Part shown: one piece after another, positions 6,397 through 13,240 of the stretch
Layout: every line of letters begins with the position of its first letter
How positions within the stretch are numbered: position 1 is the first letter of the stretch
NCBI GenBank assembly: GCA_964564695.1
Contig: CAZMCC010000089.1
Location: 1 to 16,309, forward strand
Origin: CAZMCC01 sp964564695
GTDB taxonomy: Bacteria; Planctomycetota; Phycisphaerae; Phycisphaerales; UBA1924
Reading direction: 5' to 3'
DNA: 16,309 nucleotides
Made by a program: the position numbers and the translations under genes
Notes under the pieces: generated by a model
What the model was told of the DNA's origin: nothing
What the model saw: the letters and a program-made list of their open reading frames with translations, nothing else
The model's database searches: none

Positions 6397-8085
6397 GTGC
6401 TGGTTCTCACCGTTCTCCAAGGGCCCGACAAGGGGCGTCGCTACGAGCTTCCCAACAACGAGCCGCAGCTCGTGGGGCGGTCGAGCGAGGCGCTGCCGCT
6501 CTCGGACACGACGGTGTCGCGACGCCACGCGGAACTCACACCCGACGACGGGAAGTGGTACATCCGCGATCTGGGGAGCCAGAACGGGACGTGGATCAAC
6601 GGCGTGCGGATCAGCGAGCGCATGCCGTTGCGCCCGGGCGACCAGATCCGGACCGGGTCGACGCTGTTCGTGTTCGGGCGGACGGACGCGGACGAGGGCG
6701 CGGGGGTGATCCGCATCGCGCGTGCGGACGTGATGGACTCGACAATCGAGAAGGCGGTGCCCAGCAGCGAGGACTCGGTGATTCTCTCCGAGCCCGAGCC
6801 GCGGTCGGCGGCGGTGCACCACCTGCAGGTGATCTACCGCATCACGCAGCTCGCGGGGCAGGCGCGGGACCAGAAGGAGCTGCTTGAGGGCGTGATGGAC
6901 CTCGTGTTCAACGAGTTCCGGCCCGAGCGGGGGTTTGTCGTGCTCGCGGAGTCGCTCGCGGGCGGGCGGAGGCCGCGTCCGACGGTGGTGAAGTACGCCC
7001 AGCAGCCGCTGTCGCGTGACGACGCGAAGATCCACATTTCGCGGACGATCCTCGAGCACACGCTGCGCAAGGGCGAGGGCGTGCTCGCGTCGAACGCGAT
7101 GAACGACCCCCGGTTCGCCGCGGGAGACAGCGTGCAGCGCATGGCGATCCGCTCGGCGATCTGCTCGCCGATCCGGTATCGCGAGCGGACGTACGGCGTC
7201 ATCTACATCGACAGCTCGCTGGCGAACTTCACGTATACGGGCGAGCAACTGACCCTGCTCAATGCCGTGGGGCAGCACGCGGGGCTGGCGCTGGCGAGCC
7301 TCGAACTGGCGGCGCAGAAGCTGCAGAGCGAGCGGCTCGCGGCCATCGGGCAGACGGTCGCGAGCCTGAGCCACTCGATCAAGAACATCCTCCAGGGCCT
7401 CCGCGGCGGCGCCGACGTCGTCGAGATGGGGCTCAAGAAGGAGGACTTCAAAGTCGCCCGCGGCGGGTGGGCGATCCTCAAGCGCAACCTCGACCGGATC
7501 ATGGCGCTCACGCTCAACATGCTCGCGTACTCGCGTCCGCGCACGTTGGAAGTGCAGCTCACGAAGCTTGGCCCGCTGCTTGAGGACTGCGCCGGGCTGC
7601 TGCACGACCGGGCGGTGGCGAAGGAAGTGGCGCTGATCGTCGACGTGGACGCCGATGTGCCGCCGGTGGCGGTGGACCCGCAGCAGGTGCATCAGGCGGT
7701 GATGAACCTGCTGGGCAACGCGGTGGACGCGGTCGAGACCAAGACCGGCATCGTGACGGTGCGGGGGACGTACGTGCCCAAGGGGCCTGACGGGCGCCCG
7801 TGGGCCCGGATCGCGGTGATCGACAACGGCTCGGGCATCGCCCCGGATCGGCACGAGAAGATCTTCGAGCCGTTCTTCACCACCAAGGGCATGCGGGGCA
7901 CGGGGCTGGGGCTGGCGGTGGCCCGCAAGATCGCCGCCGACCACGGCGGGCGGATCGAGCTGGTGTCCACCGAGGGTTCCGGGGCGACGTTCACGCTGGT
8001 GCTGCCCGCCGACGCGCGCCTGGGGGCGATCGATCCGTCGGCGACGGCCCAAACCCGAACGGTGGACCCGCTGGGGGGCCGATAA
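6397..8085 (+). CDS. Cytosolic FHA-GAF sensor histidine kinase
   Basis: A 562-residue kinase without signal peptide or membrane segment. An FHA domain (about 1-97) keeps the phosphothreonine-binding pattern: GRSS at 27-30, SRRH at 41-44 and LGSQNGTWING at 59-69. A GAF domain follows at about 145-300. The histidine kinase core has the H-box LSHSIKN with H326, the N-box NLLGNAVDAV with N441, the G1 box DNGSGI at 476-481, the F-box FEPFFTTK and the G2 box GTGLGLA from 501. The HSIKN variant and the single kinase core resemble NtrB-like enzymes. Threonine-phosphorylated partners presumably dock on the FHA domain, and the GAF domain may bind a small ligand. No receiver domain is fused and no response regulator is nearby. 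The GTG at 6397 starts the FHA fold directly and lies three bases after the predicted stop of the membrane-protein gene, so the three genes look like one operon. Confidence 0.93.
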   Translation: MLVLTVLQGPDKGRRYELPNNEPQLVGRSSEALPLSDTTVSRRHAELTPDDGKWYIRDLGSQNGTWINGVRISERMPLRPGDQIRTGSTLFVFGRTDADEGAGVIRIARADVMDSTIEKAVPSSEDSVILSEPEPRSAAVHHLQVIYRITQLAGQARDQKELLEGVMDLVFNEFRPERGFVVLAESLAGGRRPRPTVVKYAQQPLSRDDAKIHISRTILEHTLRKGEGVLASNAMNDPRFAAGDSVQRMAIRSAICSPIRYRERTYGVIYIDSSLANFTYTGEQLTLLNAVGQHAGLALASLELAAQKLQSERLAAIGQTVASLSHSIKNILQGLRGGADVVEMGLKKEDFKVARGGWAILKRNLDRIMALTLNMLAYSRPRTLEVQLTKLGPLLEDCAGLLHDRAVAKEVALIVDVDADVPPVAVDPQQVHQAVMNLLGNAVDAVETKTGIVTVRGTYVPKGPDGRPWARIAVIDNGSGIAPDRHEKIFEPFFTTKGMRGTGLGLAVARKIAADHGGRIELVSTEGSGATFTLVLPADARLGAIDPSATAQTRTVDPLGGR

Positions 8086-8127
8086 CAAGGGGGTTCATGC
8101 GGTCGGGGATGGGTCCCGCGCCCGGTA

Positions 8128-8141
8128 AGCGAGTACTCGCT
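8128..8141. promoter_or_regulatory. Perfect palindrome AGCGAGTACTCGCT, possible operator
   Basis: A 14-base perfect palindrome in the 119-base gap between the kinase and the methyltransferase. It is followed directly by a weak -10-like TAAACT (8141-8146), which would place the palindrome in the promoter spacer, a typical repressor position. No -35 is evident. Confidence 0.4.
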
Positions 8142-8152
8142 AAACTCCGGGG

Positions 8153-8165
8153 TTCGGAATCCGAA
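8153..8165. promoter_or_regulatory. Second palindrome TTCGGAATCCGAA in the same leader
   Basis: Arms TTCGGA and TCCGAA flank a single A. Its centre is about 25 bases from that of the palindrome at 8128-8141, and it ends 39 bases before the methyltransferase ATG. It may be a second protein site or a small leader hairpin. Confidence 0.35.
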
Positions 8166-8204
8166 GAAGATCCGGTGATCCCCTCTGTTTTGGCGAGACA
8201 GTCC

Positions 8205-8858
8205 ATGCCGACGACCGCCGCTGTTCGATCCTTTCGCCCCCACCCCCCCCACCCTCCTCGTCACAAGCCCAAGCCGCCCTCGAAGGCCCGGTTTCTGGCC
8301 CAGTTCATCGCCAAGCCGGGGGTGATCGGGGCGGTTGCGCCGAGCTCGCGCTGGCTGGCCAGGGCCATGGTGAAGGGGCTGGATCTCGCGAGGGCGGATG
8401 CGGTGGTCGAGTTCGGGCCGGGCTCCGGGGCGTTCACCGACGAGATCCTGTCGCAGGTCGGGCTGGACACGAAGTTCTTCGCGATCGAGCGGAACGCGCC
8501 GATGGCCCGGCACCTGCGCGAGCGGCACCCGGCGCTGCACGTCGTCACGGGCGATGCGGGCGATGTCGTGAAGCTCGCTGGGGAGCAGGGGATTCCCGCG
8601 GGCGGGGTCGATTGCATCCTGTCGGGGCTGCCCTGGCCGAGCTTCTCGGATGAGCTGCGCACGCGGATCCTCGAAGCGGCGGCGGCGGCGCTCAAGCCCG
8701 GGGGCGAGCTGCGGACGTTCGGGTATCACTGCGGGCTGACGATGCGCGGCGCGTGGCACTTCCGGCGCGAGGCACGCCGGGTGTTCTCGAGCGTCACCAT
8801 CGGGCCGGTGATCTGGCGGAACCTGCCGCCGGCGTTTGTGTATTGCTGCAAGAAGTGA
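8205..8858 (+). CDS. Class I SAM-dependent methyltransferase, PmtA-like
   Basis: A 217-residue methyltransferase resembling bacterial phospholipid N-methyltransferases (PmtA), a family often labelled as rRNA adenine dimethyltransferases. The N-terminal part reads FLAQFIAKPGVIGAVAPSSRWLARAMV, typical of PmtA, where an amphipathic N-terminal helix meets the membrane (shown here in two parts: FLAQFIAKPGVIGAV and APSSRWLARAMV). SAM motif I is VVEFGPGSGAFT at 67-78, the acidic motif II lies in FFAIERN, and motif IV is SGLPW at 140-144, as in PmtA rather than the NPPY of rRNA/DNA enzymes. The first 25 residues are Pro/His-rich with a C8 run (8243-8250). I chose the ATG at 8205, since upstream in-frame sequence looks non-coding. 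It follows the kinase with its own leader. Substrate is inferred, with phosphatidylethanolamine the obvious candidate. Confidence 0.8.
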   Translation: MPTTAAVRSFRPHPPHPPRHKPKPPSKARFLAQFIAKPGVIGAVAPSSRWLARAMVKGLDLARADAVVEFGPGSGAFTDEILSQVGLDTKFFAIERNAPMARHLRERHPALHVVTGDAGDVVKLAGEQGIPAGGVDCILSGLPWPSFSDELRTRILEAAAAALKPGGELRTFGYHCGLTMRGAWHFRREARRVFSSVTIGPVIWRNLPPAFVYCCKK

Positions 8859-8870
8859 GTGAGTGGTGAG

Positions 8871-8990
8871 GAGCGGGTGCCCCGGGTCGGCCGCTTTGGG
8901 CAGACCCGGGGTTGGACCCCGCTCGTCGACCGACCTCGTTCGACCCACGGCCGGGGCCAAAGCGAAGCGCCCGACCCCGGGCACCCGCTC
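8871..8990. repeat. 120-bp imperfect inverted-repeat element with alternative pairings
   Basis: The outer arms 8871-8899 and 8957-8990 pair over most of their length: GAGCGGGTGCCC matches GGGCACCCGCTC exactly, followed by paired GGGTCGG and GCTTTGG blocks with small bulges. Local hairpins compete with this: CCCCGGGTC (8880-8888) with GACCCGGGG (8903-8911), GGGGT-TGG-ACCCC (8908-8920), and CCGGGG (8951-8956) with CCCCGG (8975-8980). It fills most of the gap between the methyltransferase stop and the DUF2007-like gene. It could be a miniature mobile element, a dispersed repeat, a terminator or an attenuator. Confidence 0.6.
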
Positions 8991-9014
8991 ACGCGGGGCT
9001 AGGCTGTCGGCGTC

Positions 9015-9527
9015 ATGACCACCAAGCCGGATGATCTGGTGCCGGTCGCGAAGGTGCGGACGGGCATCGACGCGGCCCGCATCATCCAGTTGCTCGCGGC
9101 CCGCGGCATCGAGGGGGCTTCGGCGGGGGTTGATCCCGCGACGCTCGGGCAGTTTGCGGCCGTGCAGGTGCTGGTGCGCCGGATCGATCTCGAGCGGGCG
9201 GAGCTGGCGCTCGCGCAGGCGCGGGGCGAGCGGGCGGCGGACTTCGACTTTGGAGCGGTGGAAGAGAGCACGCCCGAGGGCGAGCCGCCGGCGTCGCCGG
9301 TGCGCCGGCCGGGGTGGCGGCGGAACACGACGACGCTGGGCGTGGTGATTCTGGGGGTGTGCGTCGCGGCCGTGGTGTGGTGCGGGCTGACGATCAAGTA
9401 CGTGCCCGACACGCTCAAGATCATCCTGGGCGCGAGTGCGGCGGTGGGGGGGCTGCTGGTGATGGCGGGGTGGGGGAAGGGGCAGGTTGGTGGGGGTGGA
9501 CGTGGGGATGAGGATGATGATGAGTAG
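9015..9527 (+). CDS. DUF2007-like protein with two C-terminal membrane segments
   Basis: A 170-residue protein. Residues about 7-70 resemble the DUF2007 / putative signal-transducing protein fold: LVPVAKVRTGIDAARIIQLL, then RGIEGASAGVD, then a VQVLVRRIDLERAELAL strand-helix. An acidic Pro-rich linker follows. Two hydrophobic segments lie at about 108-127 (LGVVILGVCVAAVVWCGLTI) and 133-153, and the tail is Gly-rich then acidic (GDEDDDE). The role of DUF2007 is poorly known. A cytosolic regulatory or binding domain tethered to the membrane is my inference. TAGGCT at 9000-9005, nine bases before the ATG, could be a -10 box giving a nearly leaderless transcript. No Shine-Dalgarno is seen. Confidence 0.75.
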   Translation: MTTKPDDLVPVAKVRTGIDAARIIQLLAARGIEGASAGVDPATLGQFAAVQVLVRRIDLERAELALAQARGERAADFDFGAVEESTPEGEPPASPVRRPGWRRNTTTLGVVILGVCVAAVVWCGLTIKYVPDTLKIILGASAAVGGLLVMAGWGKGQVGGGGRGDEDDDE

Positions 9528-9530
9528 GGA

Positions 9531-9571
9531 GTTGGCGCGCGGTGCGTTTGCCGTGCGCGGCGACCGCCAAC
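9531..9571 (+). terminator. Long stem-loop just after the DUF2007-like gene
   Basis: Arms GTTGGCG (9531-9537) and CGCCAAC (9565-9571) are perfect inverse complements beginning three bases after the TAG stop. The GC-rich loop can pair further. There is no T-run, so termination is only suggested by position. Confidence 0.35.
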
Positions 9572-9612
9572 GCCACCCTCTCGTTTGATCGGCTGGACGC
9601 CGAGCACACATT

Positions 9613-9649
9613 TCTCCCTCCGCCCCCCCACACGATGCACGGAGGGAGA
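9613..9649. terminator. Perfect 10-bp stem-loop between convergent genes
   Basis: TCTCCCTCCG (9613-9622) and CGGAGGGAGA (9640-9649) form a perfect 10-bp stem around a 17-base loop that includes C7. It lies between the convergent DUF2007-like gene and gpsA, so it may act in either direction. It lacks a clear T-run on either side. Confidence 0.5.
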
Positions 9650-9680
9650 TCCGTCGCTCGCTTGCGCTCGCGGCTCTTAT
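9645..9680. repeat. REP-like unit, copy B (at the gpsA stop)
   Basis: GGAG, five bases, TCGCT, then CGCTTGC, then GCTCG and CGGCTCTTAT. It shares the GGAG-N5-TCGCT...GCTCG layout with copy A at 5665-5695. It overlaps the gpsA stop codon (9677-9679) and the right arm of the 9613-9649 stem-loop, a typical place for intergenic palindromic repeats. Confidence 0.35.
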
Positions 9681-10807
9681 CGCTCCGACTTCAACCCGCG
9701 ACTCATCAACCGCCCGATGCCGTCGATCGGGTCCATGCCTTCAAACAGCACCGCGTGCACGGCTTCGACGATCGGCATCTCCACTCGGTGGCGCAGCGCG
9801 AGCTCGCGGACGGAGCGCGTGGTCGCCACGCCTTCGACGACGCTCTTGGAGCCTTCGAGGTAGGTCTTGAGCGGGACGCCTCGGCCCAGGGCTTCGCCGC
9901 AGGAGCGATTGCGGCCTTCGGGGCTGAAGCAGCTGGTGGCGAGGTCGCCGACGCCGGCGATGCCGAAGAACGTGTCGCGACTCGCGCCGGCGGCGACGCC
10001 GAGGCGGGCGATCTCGGCGAGGCCTCGAGCGAGGAGGGCGGACTTGGCGTTGTTGCCGGCGTCGAGGCCGTCGAGGATGCCGGCGGCGATGGCGATGACG
10101 TTCTTGGTGGCGCCGGCGAGCTCGACGCCGAGCGTGTCCTCGTTCGTGTAGACGCGGAGCCAGCTCGTGGAGAAGGTCGACTGGAGCTGGGCGGCGAAGC
10201 CGGGGTGGTCGCTGGCGGCGACCATGGTCGCGGGGAGGCAGCGGGCGAGCTCGGCGGCGATCGTCGGGCCGCTGAGGACGCCGACGGGGCGCGGGCGGGC
10301 GTCGGGGTCGTCGGCGAGGACCTGGGCGATGATCTGGGTCGGGCGGAGGAGGGTGGTGTTCTCGATGCCCTTGGCGACGGAGACGACGGCCGCCCCCGGA
10401 CCGCCCGGCCCCGCGCCCGAAGCGTCGGAGGGGCTCATGTGCGGGCGCAGGCGGACCCACGCGGCCCGCATGAACTGGACCGGGATGGCGGAGACGATGA
10501 GGGATGCCCCGGCCATCGCTTCGGCGTCAGAACGGGCGATGCGGACGTGGTCGGGGAGCTCGAAGCCGGGGAGGCGGGGCGAGGTGCGGGTCTGGGCGAG
10601 GGCGCCGGCCTCGTCGGGGGAGTGGCCCCAGAGGACGACCTCGAGGGGGGGTGTGGTCGCGCCCGCCCCACCCGAGCCGGCCGCGGCCGCTTTGGCGGCA
10701 TCGGCGAGCATGGTGGAGCACACCAGGCCCATCTGTCCGAGGCCGAGGATGGTGACGCGGGGAGCGCCGGGGCGGCGTGAGGGGGGGGGAGGGGGGTTGG
10801 TCGGCAT
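9677..10807 (-). CDS. gpsA: Glycerol-3-phosphate dehydrogenase [NAD(P)+]
   Basis: Cytosolic enzyme reducing dihydroxyacetone phosphate to sn-glycerol 3-phosphate, the entry to phospholipid synthesis. The Rossmann motif is GLGQMG at 22-27 in place of the usual GAGAWG. Further family blocks are SAIPVQFMR, SVAKGIE, SGPTIAAELA, the catalytic helix ELAGATKNVIAIAAGI with Lys235, NNAKSALLARGLAEI, and GIAGVGDLATSC followed by EGRNR. At 376 residues it is longer than the usual 330-340. The extra length is a Pro-rich N-terminus (PPPPP at 5-9, over a nine-base G run at 10781-10789 on the plus strand), an Ala/Gly-rich insert near 38-50 and a Gly/Pro-rich insert near 127-137. The ATG at 10807 is the natural start and has no clear Shine-Dalgarno. 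It is convergent with the DUF2007-like gene and divergent from the metal ATPase. Confidence 0.95.
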   Translation of the reverse strand: MPTNPPPPPSRRPGAPRVTILGLGQMGLVCSTMLADAAKAAAAGSGGAGATTPPLEVVLWGHSPDEAGALAQTRTSPRLPGFELPDHVRIARSDAEAMAGASLIVSAIPVQFMRAAWVRLRPHMSPSDASGAGPGGPGAAVVSVAKGIENTTLLRPTQIIAQVLADDPDARPRPVGVLSGPTIAAELARCLPATMVAASDHPGFAAQLQSTFSTSWLRVYTNEDTLGVELAGATKNVIAIAAGILDGLDAGNNAKSALLARGLAEIARLGVAAGASRDTFFGIAGVGDLATSCFSPEGRNRSCGEALGRGVPLKTYLEGSKSVVEGVATTRSVRELALRHRVEMPIVEAVHAVLFEGMDPIDGIGRLMSRGLKSER

Positions 10808-10896
10808 CGGTCACCCGAGGAAGGAGCGGGTCGAACCCGGCGCGAACCCGGCTCGTATGGGAGCGGGTCGGTTCGGGAGCTTGCCGCAGGGCACGC

Positions 10897-10936
10897 TACC
10901 ATACGGTGAGACGACTCGTCGCGTGCGTTCTGCACG
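10897..10936 (+). promoter_or_regulatory. Candidate promoter/operator of the metal ATPase
   Basis: A -10-like TACCAT (10897-10902) is followed by two small dyads: GACGACTCGTC (10910-10920; arms of five around C) and CGTGC-GTTCT-GCACG (10922-10936). They would sit at the transcription start and just after it, a usual position for a metal-responsive repressor. Further down, a hairpin CGGGACCTCAGTGAGTCCCG lies at 10981-11000 in the leader. No -35 is recognisable and no regulator gene is nearby, so this is tentative. Confidence 0.3.
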
Positions 10937-11051
10937 TGATCGGTGGGAGACGGAGACCGAGAGAGATCAAGGACGCGAAACGGGACCTCAGTGAGTCCCG
11001 GGTCGTGATTGCCGGTTCGGTCGGCCTGGTCCAGCAGTGGAGATTCCAAGC

Positions 11052-13127
11052 ATGTCGGTCCTTCAGAACGCGACGCATTCGCACAAGCACCCCCCCCACG
11101 ATCATGACCACGACGGGCACGATCACCCCCAAGGCCACCAGCACCCGTTCGACAAGACCCACGCCAAGCAGGGCATGGCGTGCTGCTCGCACCACGAGAT
11201 CGAGATCGAGCGGTACATGCTCGTCTACCTCCTGGGCGGGGTGATGCTGCTGGCGACGCGGGTCGCGAAGATGTTCCTGTCGGACACGATCCCCGCGCAG
11301 GTCGCGGAGCTGCCGGCGCTGATCGGGGCGCTGGTGCTGTCGTTCCCGCTGTTCCGGGCGGCGCTGTCGGAGATCCACGAGCGCCGGGCGTCGAACTCGA
11401 CGCTGGCGGCGGTGGCGATCATCGCGGCGCTGGCCGTGGGGAAGTTTGAGACGGCGGGCCTGCTCGCGTTCATCCTGCTGGTCGCGGACCAGTTCGTGCG
11501 GCGCACGGCGTTCGGCGCCCAGCGGGCGATCGAGCAGCTCGTCGGGCTGACGCCCGACACGGCGCGGCTCCTCGAGAACGGCGTGGAGCGCGAGGCGGGG
11601 CTGCAGGAAGTGAAGGTCGGGATGACCGTGCGTGTGCGCCCGGGCGAGAACCTGCCGGTGGACGGCACGGTGATCGCGGGTCGCTCGACGGTGAACCAGG
11701 CGTCGCTGACCGGTGAGGCGGCGCCGCACGAGGTGCAGCCCGGCGAGCCGGTGTACGCGGGCACGACGAACCTCTCGGGCATGATCGACCTGCGGGTGAC
11801 GCAGGTGGGTGAAGATACGACAATCGGTAAGGTGAGCCAGCTCATCCGCGAGGCGGAGCAGAGCCGCTCGCCGCGGCAGCTGCTCATCGAGCAGGTGGCA
11901 CGGTTCTTCGTGCCGGTGGCGCTGTCGGTCGCGTTCCTGGTGTGGTTCCTCACTCGGAATGTCGAGACGGCGATCACGGTGCTCGTCGTGACGTGCCCCT
12001 CGGCGCTGCTGCTGGCGAGCCCCAGCGCGATGGTGGCGTCGTTCGCGTCGGCGGCACGTCTGGGCATCCTGGTGAAGCAGACGAGTTATCTCGAGGCCGC
12101 GGCCGGCGTGGACACGGTCGTCATGGACAAGACCGGCACGATCACGACGGGGCGGTTCGCGGTGGCGCGGCTGGCGCGGTCGGAGGGCGTGGACGGGGCG
12201 GAGCTGCTGGCGGCGGCCGCGAACGCGGAGCAGCACTCGAACCACCCGCTGGCGCGGTCGATCCTGCAGACGGCGACCGAGGCGCGGATCACGACCGACG
12301 GGTCGAGCGACTTCGAAGAGATCCACGGGCGCGGCATCCGGGCCCGCACGAGCATGGGCGAGCTGCACGTGGGCCGCGCGACCTGGGTCCGCGAGCTGTT
12401 CCCGGGCGAGTCGAGCAAGATCGCCGAGGTCGAGGGGCGGATCGAGGGGATGACGGGCGTGCACGTGGTGCGCGACGGGCGGTATCTCGGGGCGGTCGGT
12501 CTCGATGACAAGATCCGCACGAATGCGAAGAGCGTGGTCGATCGGCTGCGTGAGCTGGGCGTGCGCAAGGTCTCCCTGTACACCGGCGACCGGCTGAGCG
12601 TGGCGGAGCGCGTGGGGCGGAGCGTCGGCGTCGACGACGTCGAGGCCGAGTGCCTGCCCGAAGAGAAGCACGCACAGATCAAGGAGCTGGCCCGCCAGGG
12701 TCGGCGTGTGATGATGGTCGGCGACGGCATCAACGACGGGCCGAGCCTCGCGGAGGCCGACGTCGGCGTCGCGATGGGCCTGGGCGGGAGCGACATCGCC
12801 GCGAACAGCGCGGGCGTGGCGCTCATGAACGACGACCTGTCGCGGATCCCGTTCCTGATCGAGCTGAGCCGACGGACGCGCCTGATCGTCGGGCAGAACG
12901 TGGCGGCGTCGATCGTGATCGCCCTGATCGGGCTGACGCTCGCGGCGACGGGCAACCTGCTGGTGCCGCTGGCGGCGCTGTACCACTTTGTGGGCGACGT
13001 GTTCGTGATCGGCAACAGCTTCCGGCTCTTCCGCTTCGGCGAGGAGTTCGGGACGCTGGCGCAGCCGCCGGCGGACGAGGCGCCGTATGTCCGGCGCGGG
13101 CCGGCGGCGACGCTTTCGGCGGTGTAA
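11052..13127 (+). CDS. P1B-type heavy-metal-transporting ATPase with His-rich N-terminus
   Basis: A 691-residue ATP-driven metal pump of the cytoplasmic membrane. The first 45 residues are a His/Asp-rich tail (HSHKHPPHDHDHDGHDH, then MACCSHH) with no HMA domain. Membrane segments follow at about 55-75, 80-105, a pair within 115-155, and two around 290-335. The actuator loop has the TGEA motif (SLTGEAAPHE). The sixth segment reads TCPSALLLASP with CPS at 315-317, where CPC is usual for Cu/Zn pumps and SPC for the P1B-4 group. The catalytic site is DKTGT with D359, the nucleotide-binding HP is in SNHPLAR, and the hinge is GDGINDGP at 557-564 (usually GDGINDAP). The last segment ends HFVGDVFVIGNSFRLF, without the acidic residue typical of Zn pumps. 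The ATG at 11052 is preferred over a GTG at 11037. The metal cannot be assigned with confidence: Zn, Co or Cd are plausible. Confidence 0.92.
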   Translation: MSVLQNATHSHKHPPHDHDHDGHDHPQGHQHPFDKTHAKQGMACCSHHEIEIERYMLVYLLGGVMLLATRVAKMFLSDTIPAQVAELPALIGALVLSFPLFRAALSEIHERRASNSTLAAVAIIAALAVGKFETAGLLAFILLVADQFVRRTAFGAQRAIEQLVGLTPDTARLLENGVEREAGLQEVKVGMTVRVRPGENLPVDGTVIAGRSTVNQASLTGEAAPHEVQPGEPVYAGTTNLSGMIDLRVTQVGEDTTIGKVSQLIREAEQSRSPRQLLIEQVARFFVPVALSVAFLVWFLTRNVETAITVLVVTCPSALLLASPSAMVASFASAARLGILVKQTSYLEAAAGVDTVVMDKTGTITTGRFAVARLARSEGVDGAELLAAAANAEQHSNHPLARSILQTATEARITTDGSSDFEEIHGRGIRARTSMGELHVGRATWVRELFPGESSKIAEVEGRIEGMTGVHVVRDGRYLGAVGLDDKIRTNAKSVVDRLRELGVRKVSLYTGDRLSVAERVGRSVGVDDVEAECLPEEKHAQIKELARQGRRVMMVGDGINDGPSLAEADVGVAMGLGGSDIAANSAGVALMNDDLSRIPFLIELSRRTRLIVGQNVAASIVIALIGLTLAATGNLLVPLAALYHFVGDVFVIGNSFRLFRFGEEFGTLAQPPADEAPYVRRGPAATLSAV

Positions 13128-13181
13128 AGCAGTCACGAAATTCGATCCGCACGGGCCCGATGAACTGACAACGATCACCGC

Positions 13182-13209
13182 GGCCGGGGGAACGGATGTT
13201 TCCCCGGCC
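13182..13209 (+). terminator. Strong stem-loop after the metal ATPase gene
   Basis: GGCCGGGGGAA (13182-13192), a six-base loop, then TTTCCCCGGCC (13199-13209): eleven pairs with one G-T wobble. It lies 54 bases after the ATPase stop and 43 before the hydrolase start. The trailing sequence is not a clean T-run, but the stem is the strongest in this gap, and termination or transcript protection is likely. Confidence 0.55.
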
Positions 13210-13240
13210 GGTATGTCCTTTGGCTGACGGGGGGCGGGGC

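Noticed and set aside
4578..6431. A 617-codon open frame on the minus strand across the membrane-protein genes
   Set aside because: Its residues are mostly Arg, Pro, His and Gln with no family resemblance. It is a shadow of the plus-strand genes, common in GC-rich DNA.
6344..6887. Extension of the second membrane protein 490 bases into the kinase gene
   Set aside because: Residues after the C9 run look like an out-of-frame reading of the FHA domain, and a one-base correction gives a natural end at 6393.
11037..11051. GTG start 15 bases upstream for the metal ATPase
   Set aside because: The ATG at 11052 is a better codon, and the extra residues (MEIPS) match nothing. Neither has a clear Shine-Dalgarno, so this is a preference rather than proof.
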